A DNA stretch of 64,000 nucleotides from NCBI GenBank assembly GCA_958295815.1, contig OY282374.1, positions 3,070,856-3,134,855 on the forward strand, written 5' to 3'. The notes beneath the pieces were generated by a model. That model ran no database searches, was not told where the DNA came from, and saw only the letters and a program-made list of their open reading frames with translations. The position numbers and the translations under genes were made by a program. Below are positions 60,299 to 64,000 of the stretch, piece by piece. Positions within the stretch are counted from its first letter, which is position 1. The number at the start of each line of letters is the position of its first letter. Source of the DNA: Candidatus Poribacteria bacterium. Lineage in GTDB: Bacteria; Poribacteria; WGA-4E; WGA-3G.

Positions 60299-60982
60299 AT
60301 GGCTTATGAAACAATCGAATCGAAATTCATCGCAACGGCAGAAAAAGGCGAGGTCTCCTCAATACTAATACGTCCAGACAACGCAAAATGGCTCTTAGTA
60401 TTAGGTCATGGCGCGGGCACAAACATGCGGCATTCAACCCTCCAGACGATCGCCGAACGTTTAGCAGATATAGGCATCGCAACGTTCCGTTACCAGTTCC
60501 CTTACATGGAGCGCGGCGGTGGCGGTAGAGAAGCACAAGCCGTTGCCTTAGCGACCGTACGATCCGCAGCCGCAGCCGCACATGAAGCAGCCAGCGATTT
60601 AGGAATCCTCGTAGGTGGACACTCCTATAGTGGACGTATGTCGTCACTCACAGCAGCGGAAGCCCCAATTGAAAACGTCAGCGGGCTCGTATTTTTCGCG
60701 TTTCCACTACATCCATCTGGAAGGGAAGGGATAGAACGTGCCGAGCATCTTGACGACGTCACTATACCAATGCTGTTCCTATCTGGCACCCGTGATAAGT
60801 TGGCGAAACTTGAGCTATTGGAACCCGTCTGCGAAAAACTCGGCGACATAGCAACCCTACATCTATTAGACACAGCAGATCACGGATTCAAAACACTCAA
60901 ACGCTCACGTAAATCAGATGAAGACGTTTTCGTAGAAATGGCGCGGGTCCTCAGCGAATGGACTGAGACATTCAGTAGATAA
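60299..60982 (+). CDS. KANL3/Tex30-type alpha/beta hydrolase
   Basis: 227 residues from the ATG at 60299 (AAAGGAA upstream). Alpha/beta fold with oxyanion region LGHGAGTNMRH, nucleophile Ser109 in GGHSYSGRM, Asp in SGTRDKLA and His in TADHGF, forming a complete triad. Relatives are dienelactone-hydrolase-like; the substrate is not known. Possibly downstream in the PhnY/PhnZ unit but separated by hairpin repeats. Confidence 0.85.
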   Translation: MAYETIESKFIATAEKGEVSSILIRPDNAKWLLVLGHGAGTNMRHSTLQTIAERLADIGIATFRYQFPYMERGGGGREAQAVALATVRSAAAAAHEAASDLGILVGGHSYSGRMSSLTAAEAPIENVSGLVFFAFPLHPSGREGIERAEHLDDVTIPMLFLSGTRDKLAKLELLEPVCEKLGDIATLHLLDTADHGFKTLKRSRKSDEDVFVEMARVLSEWTETFSR

Positions 60983-61059
60983 ACCCATTTCCCTCTGTAG
61001 TCTCATAGGATTTATTTGCTTGGGTATTTCTTCAGTATGTTTATAGAAACACGTTCGCT

Positions 61060-61150
61060 TCCCTTTCAAGCCCCGTGGGGCGGCATGTGTATAGAATGTG
61101 CAGAATACCCATCTGAAAGCCCCAGTGGGGCGATAGGTGTATCGCTGAAA
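61060..61150. repeat. Two GCCCC-x-GGGGC repeats
   Basis: Units of about 35 bases (AAGCCCCGTGGGGCGGC near 61063 and AAGCCCCAGTGGGGCGAT near 61115) each with a perfect GCCCC/GGGGC stem followed by GTGTAT. They lie between the hydrolase and the 60-residue small protein. Confidence 0.55.
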
Positions 61151-61166
61151 ACTCCGGTAATTAATA

Positions 61167-61349
61167 ATGCAGAAACAAGGCAAGGCTAAGAGAAAAAATC
61201 CGACTGCTCAACGGTTGATCACAGCGATGGAAAAACCACCGCATCTCACCGATGAAAACGTTGGGATACTACAGCAGTCGATCAAAGAAGGGAAAATACC
61301 TATAAAATTCAATTCACCGTTTGAGCCTGATAAAAACGAAAAATATTGA
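61167..61349 (+). CDS. Small basic protein of unknown function (60 residues)
   Basis: A 60-residue product rich in Lys and Pro near the N terminus, with no Shine-Dalgarno visible. It lies 39 bases before the broken methyltransferase start. It may be the small companion gene of that restriction-like locus or a chance frame. Confidence 0.4.
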   Translation: MQKQGKAKRKNPTAQRLITAMEKPPHLTDENVGILQQSIKEGKIPIKFNSPFEPDKNEKY

Positions 61350-61388
61350 ACAAACCAACCGAACACAGATAAGCCGAAAGGATTCCCT

Positions 61389-61508
61389 ATGCCTACACTC
61401 AAATTCAAAGGGAAACAACACATCTACGCCCACCGTTTTACTATTCCTTTCCGCATGTTAATAAAGGCGATCTTGGTCCCTCAACTTCCTATCTCAGATT
61501 TCTATTAG
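61389..61508 (+). pseudogene. Remnant N terminus of a DNA methyltransferase
   Basis: A good AAAGGA site and ATG are followed by MPTLKFKGKQHIYAHRFTIP, which recalls the start of type III-like DNA methyltransferases. The frame is lost after about 22 codons: a shift by one base at about 61450 restores a plausible continuation (HVNKGDLGPSTSYL), then it ends. No methylase motifs remain. This looks like a decayed gene start. Identification rests on a short match only. Confidence 0.35.
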
Positions 61509-61549
61509 GAAACTAAAACAGAGCGATTTCATTATATGCTTCAAAATAT

Positions 61550-61579
61550 TTGCTGCCAATTTAGGTTTTACGGTATAAT
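61550..61579 (+). promoter_or_regulatory. sigma70-type promoter of the dual-GHKL kinase gene
   Basis: TTGCTG, 18-bp spacer, TATAAT. The leader would be about 120 nt. Confidence 0.5.
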
Positions 61580-61704
61580 AAATTTTAAATGTGTGTGTAG
61601 AATTATTATCTGGTCAGAAAAGTAGCGTAGTTGCAGATGTTTTAGTGAGAGTCTTAATCCCTTTTCGTACGAAAGGTCCTGGGAAAATCGAAGGAGAATT
61701 TGCG

Positions 61705-63870
61705 ATGAATTCCAAAACAACTTATAAAATTAGACCTGCGGGACGACATGTTCTTACCATCGGTCGTGATCTTATTCAGGATAATTATGCTGCTGTTTTT
61801 GAGTTAGTAAAAAACGCTTATGATGCGGATTCCCCTGATGTGCACATAGAATTCATAGTATCTCCTGACTGCAGTGGGTATACCATTGTCATCTCTGATC
61901 ACGGGCATGGGATGTCCAGAGACGAGGTAATTAACAAGTGGATGGTACCATCAACCAATAACAAACGTGAAAGGCGAAAGAGTCCTTCTGGAAGAAATCT
62001 ACAAGGCAGTAAAGGTGTAGGCCGCTATGCAGCGTCTATTCTTGGAGCAGACCTCCTTCTTGAGACAGTTAACACCAAATATGAGAAAACAACCGCCTAT
62101 TTTGAATGGAGCGACTTTGAAACGGCGTCGTACTTAGATGATGTGGAAATACCATTGGAAACGGAGGCGGTTTCTGAAGCTCCGGGCACACGGCTGACTA
62201 TCAACGGCGGAAGTGAGATGCTTGCTGAATGGGACCAGAGACAGTTTGACAAACTCCGATTTGAATTGAAGAAACTCACCTCGCCTATAATCAATGCATT
62301 CAGCAATGAAGGCGGAAGTGATACCTTCCGTATTGGTTTGACAGTTAGTGGATTTCCGAAAGTGAACGACATTCATGAAACTGTTGAACCCTACCCGCTT
62401 TTTGATCTCTTTGACTACAAGATATCTGGAAAAGTCGGTAGAGACGGGACAGGGACACTGATCTATTCGTCACAGAAAGCTCGTAACACGATAGAGGAAA
62501 AGGTCGCATTCAATTTTGGAAAGTCTATTAGCTGTGGTGAACTTGATATTGATATTCGTGTTTATGACCGAGAGGTGGATGCTATTGATGCTCTCATTAA
62601 GCGGGGTTTTACGGATGAATTTGGCAAATATGTCCAGAAACTTGAAGCGAGACAGATTCTAAATGCAAGCAATGGTATTGGCGTTTATCGAAATGGATTT
62701 CGCATCCGACCGCTTGGAGATCCTGATTTTGACTGGTTGAAACTCAACGCCCGAAGAGTACAGAACCCCACACGGTGTATTGGTAGCAACCAAGCAATTG
62801 GGTATGTGCAGATTCAGTCCGAGGATCGATCTCAGCTGATTGAAAAAAGTGCTAGAGACGGGCTCAAGGAAAATATAGCTTTTAATCAACTCAAAGAAAT
62901 CACAATACAGGTTATAACAGAGCTTGAATGGCGACGTTTTAATTACAGAAAGAGCGCGGGTTTGAGTCGACCTGCTTTCAAAATGGAGAGTAACCTGCAA
63001 AATCTTTTTTCTTATGAGGAACTCAAACAGGATATAGAAACAGAACTGACCAAGGCGACTGTTGACAGAATAACAATTGACGAAATCGTTAAGCGCATCA
63101 ATGAAGAGACCAGAGAAAAAAATAGGATTGTTGACGAAATCCGCCAAGTTGTTGCCATTTATCAGAGCCAAATTACCTTAGGCAAAATCATTAATGTATT
63201 ACTTCATGAAGCTAGGCGTCCCCTCAGTTACTTCCGAAATTGAATACCTTATCTCAAGCGTAGGTACGACTCATTTCAGAAGACTGAAAATTCGGCGGAC
63301 CTTGAAAAAGCCATGGAAATAGTTGATGGGATTGCTGAGAATTCCGAATTCTTTGTGAACCTTTTTAAAAGACTTGATCCGCTGGCGGCGGGAAAACGAA
63401 CCAGAAAAAAACCTTTGGCATTGAGGAAAACGATAGAAGGGGTGTTTTCTGTCTTTGAAAACGAAATGAAATCTCACAATATCTCTGCTGCAATCAAATG
63501 TCCTGACAATTTTAGATTTCCCGCTTGGCACCAGGACATCTATGCAATTTTCACGAATCTCGTTGATAATAGTCTCTATTGGATTAGTCAGAAAAAATCT
63601 GAAACACGCGAGATCACAATTGAATTTCTGATCCACGAGAGTTCCCTTGTTCACATTGACTATCGCGATACTGGACCGGGAATCGAAACCAATCTTATTC
63701 AGAGTGGAGTGATCTTTGAACCTCATTTTTCTACCAAACCAAACGGAACGGGACTGGGACTGGCGATAGCTGCGGAAGCCTCAGACCGAAATGGGCTTGA
63801 ACTGAAAGTTTTCGAATCTGAAAATGGTGCTCATTTCAGGCTTCAACCCAAAATGGAAGGGGAAAAGTGA
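61705..63870 (+). pseudogene. Dual-GHKL histidine kinase interrupted by an in-frame TGA
   Basis: From the ATG at 61705 (AAGGAG upstream) the frame gives an N-terminal HSP90/MutL-like GHKL ATPase (NYAAVFELVKNAYDAD, SDHGHGMSRDEV, GSKGVGRYA). A long middle domain and a helical region precede the phosphoacceptor His501 in LLHEARRPLSYFRN. Then a TGA (codon 513, 63241-63243) interrupts. The same frame continues with the second GHKL domain: DIYAIFTNLVDNSLYW (N box), DTGPGIE (G1) and GTGLGLAIA (G2), ending at 63870. Read through, it would be 721 residues. Nonsense mutation or sequencing error is more likely than recoding, because this site is not a Cys in the family as far as I know. It overlaps the response regulator by four bases. 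Confidence 0.75.
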
Positions 63871-64000
63871 AAAAAATACGATTGCTTATTGTTGAAGATG
63901 ATGAACAGGAACTTGAAAGTTTCAGGGATGATCTAGAAGACTACATGCATGAAAAAAACGAGATATAGATCTGGTTGAATGTGAAACGCTGGAGGAGGCA
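63867..64000 (+). pseudogene. Response regulator receiver domain, frameshifted and cut by the window end
   Basis: GTG start overlapping the kinase stop. KKIRLLIVEDDEQELESF is a clear REC start with the acidic pair. After MHEK a run of seven A (63952-63958) breaks the frame and a TAG follows at 63966. Adding one A restores RDIDLVECETLEEA to the end of the window. So a single-base loss in a homopolymer, by mutation or sequencing error, is likely. Confidence 0.7.

Noticed and set aside
14960..63243. TGA read as a sense codon throughout (alternative genetic code)
   Set aside because: Many clear genes (for example ecfT, hisH, the NtrC regulator, the second EutN copy) end at TGA at the expected length, so TGA is a normal stop; the two in-frame TGA need local explanations.
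1..64000. tRNA, rRNA, transposase or prophage genes
   Set aside because: I looked for cloverleaf-like and transposase-like signatures and found none that I can support.

Overview
The window reads as a chromosomal segment of an uncultured Gram-negative-type bacterium of moderate GC. Combined traits point, as an inference only, to Candidatus Poribacteria or a close relative: several LamG proteins, many phytanoyl-CoA-dioxygenase-like (PhyH) oxygenases, two FG-GAP/ASPIC-UnbV proteins next to TPR proteins, bacterial-microcompartment vertex proteins, a PorU-like C25 peptidase, and many short intergenic palindromes. There is no rRNA or tRNA gene, CRISPR array, transposase or prophage that I can support. 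TGA is used as a normal stop in many genes.

Layout. 1-6.3 kb: 3' part of an OLD/AAA ATPase, an LDH2-family dehydrogenase, a lone EcfT/CbiQ permease, MoaB, and a double-VWA membrane protein. 6.4-14.7 kb: three tandem PD40 beta-propeller paralogues, a tagged secreted protein, an ASPIC/UnbV protein, and a TPR/FGE-like pair. 14.9-19.3 kb: a peroxiredoxin with an in-frame TGA at the peroxidatic cysteine position (selenoprotein candidate), then ribD-ribE-ribBA-ribH. 19.3-24.5 kb: hisH, an NtrB/NtrC-like two-component pair, two EutN/CcmL vertex proteins and a lipoprotein. 24.6-31.4 kb: a 1701-residue PorU-like C25 peptidase, a GNAT acetyltransferase and ndk. 31.6-38.6 kb: three LamG proteins, a TPR/ASPIC pair and an RRM protein. 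39-50.8 kb: polA, a thioredoxin-reductase-like flavoprotein, UbiD, a TPR protein, two tagged 3-keto-disaccharide-hydrolase-like proteins, and a BMP-type ABC binding protein with its ATPase. 51-61 kb: amidohydrolase, DUF1326 protein, DUF4258/DUF2283 pair, three PhyH paralogues around a PL10 pectate lyase, a PhnY/PhnZ-like pair, and an alpha/beta hydrolase. 61-64 kb: remnants of a DNA methyltransferase and of a dual-GHKL histidine kinase with its response regulator.

The most striking signals are: (1) nine exported proteins of at least four unrelated folds that share a short extreme C-terminal motif (consensus K-L-x-T-T-W-G-x-L-K), which looks like an undescribed C-terminal sorting or attachment tag; (2) the UGA-containing peroxiredoxin with a downstream SECIS-like hairpin and an apparently leaderless promoter; (3) families of intergenic hairpins with a similar loop and varying arms, and degenerate heptamer arrays placed just upstream of promoters or genes; (4) the oxidative C-P lyase-like pair and the AT-rich iterated region before it.

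Biochemically the window combines riboflavin synthesis, a carbohydrate-facing secretome (LamG, 3-keto-disaccharide-hydrolase-like, pectate lyase), Fe(II)/2-oxoglutarate oxygenases, and regulation by two two-component systems, one of which is broken.
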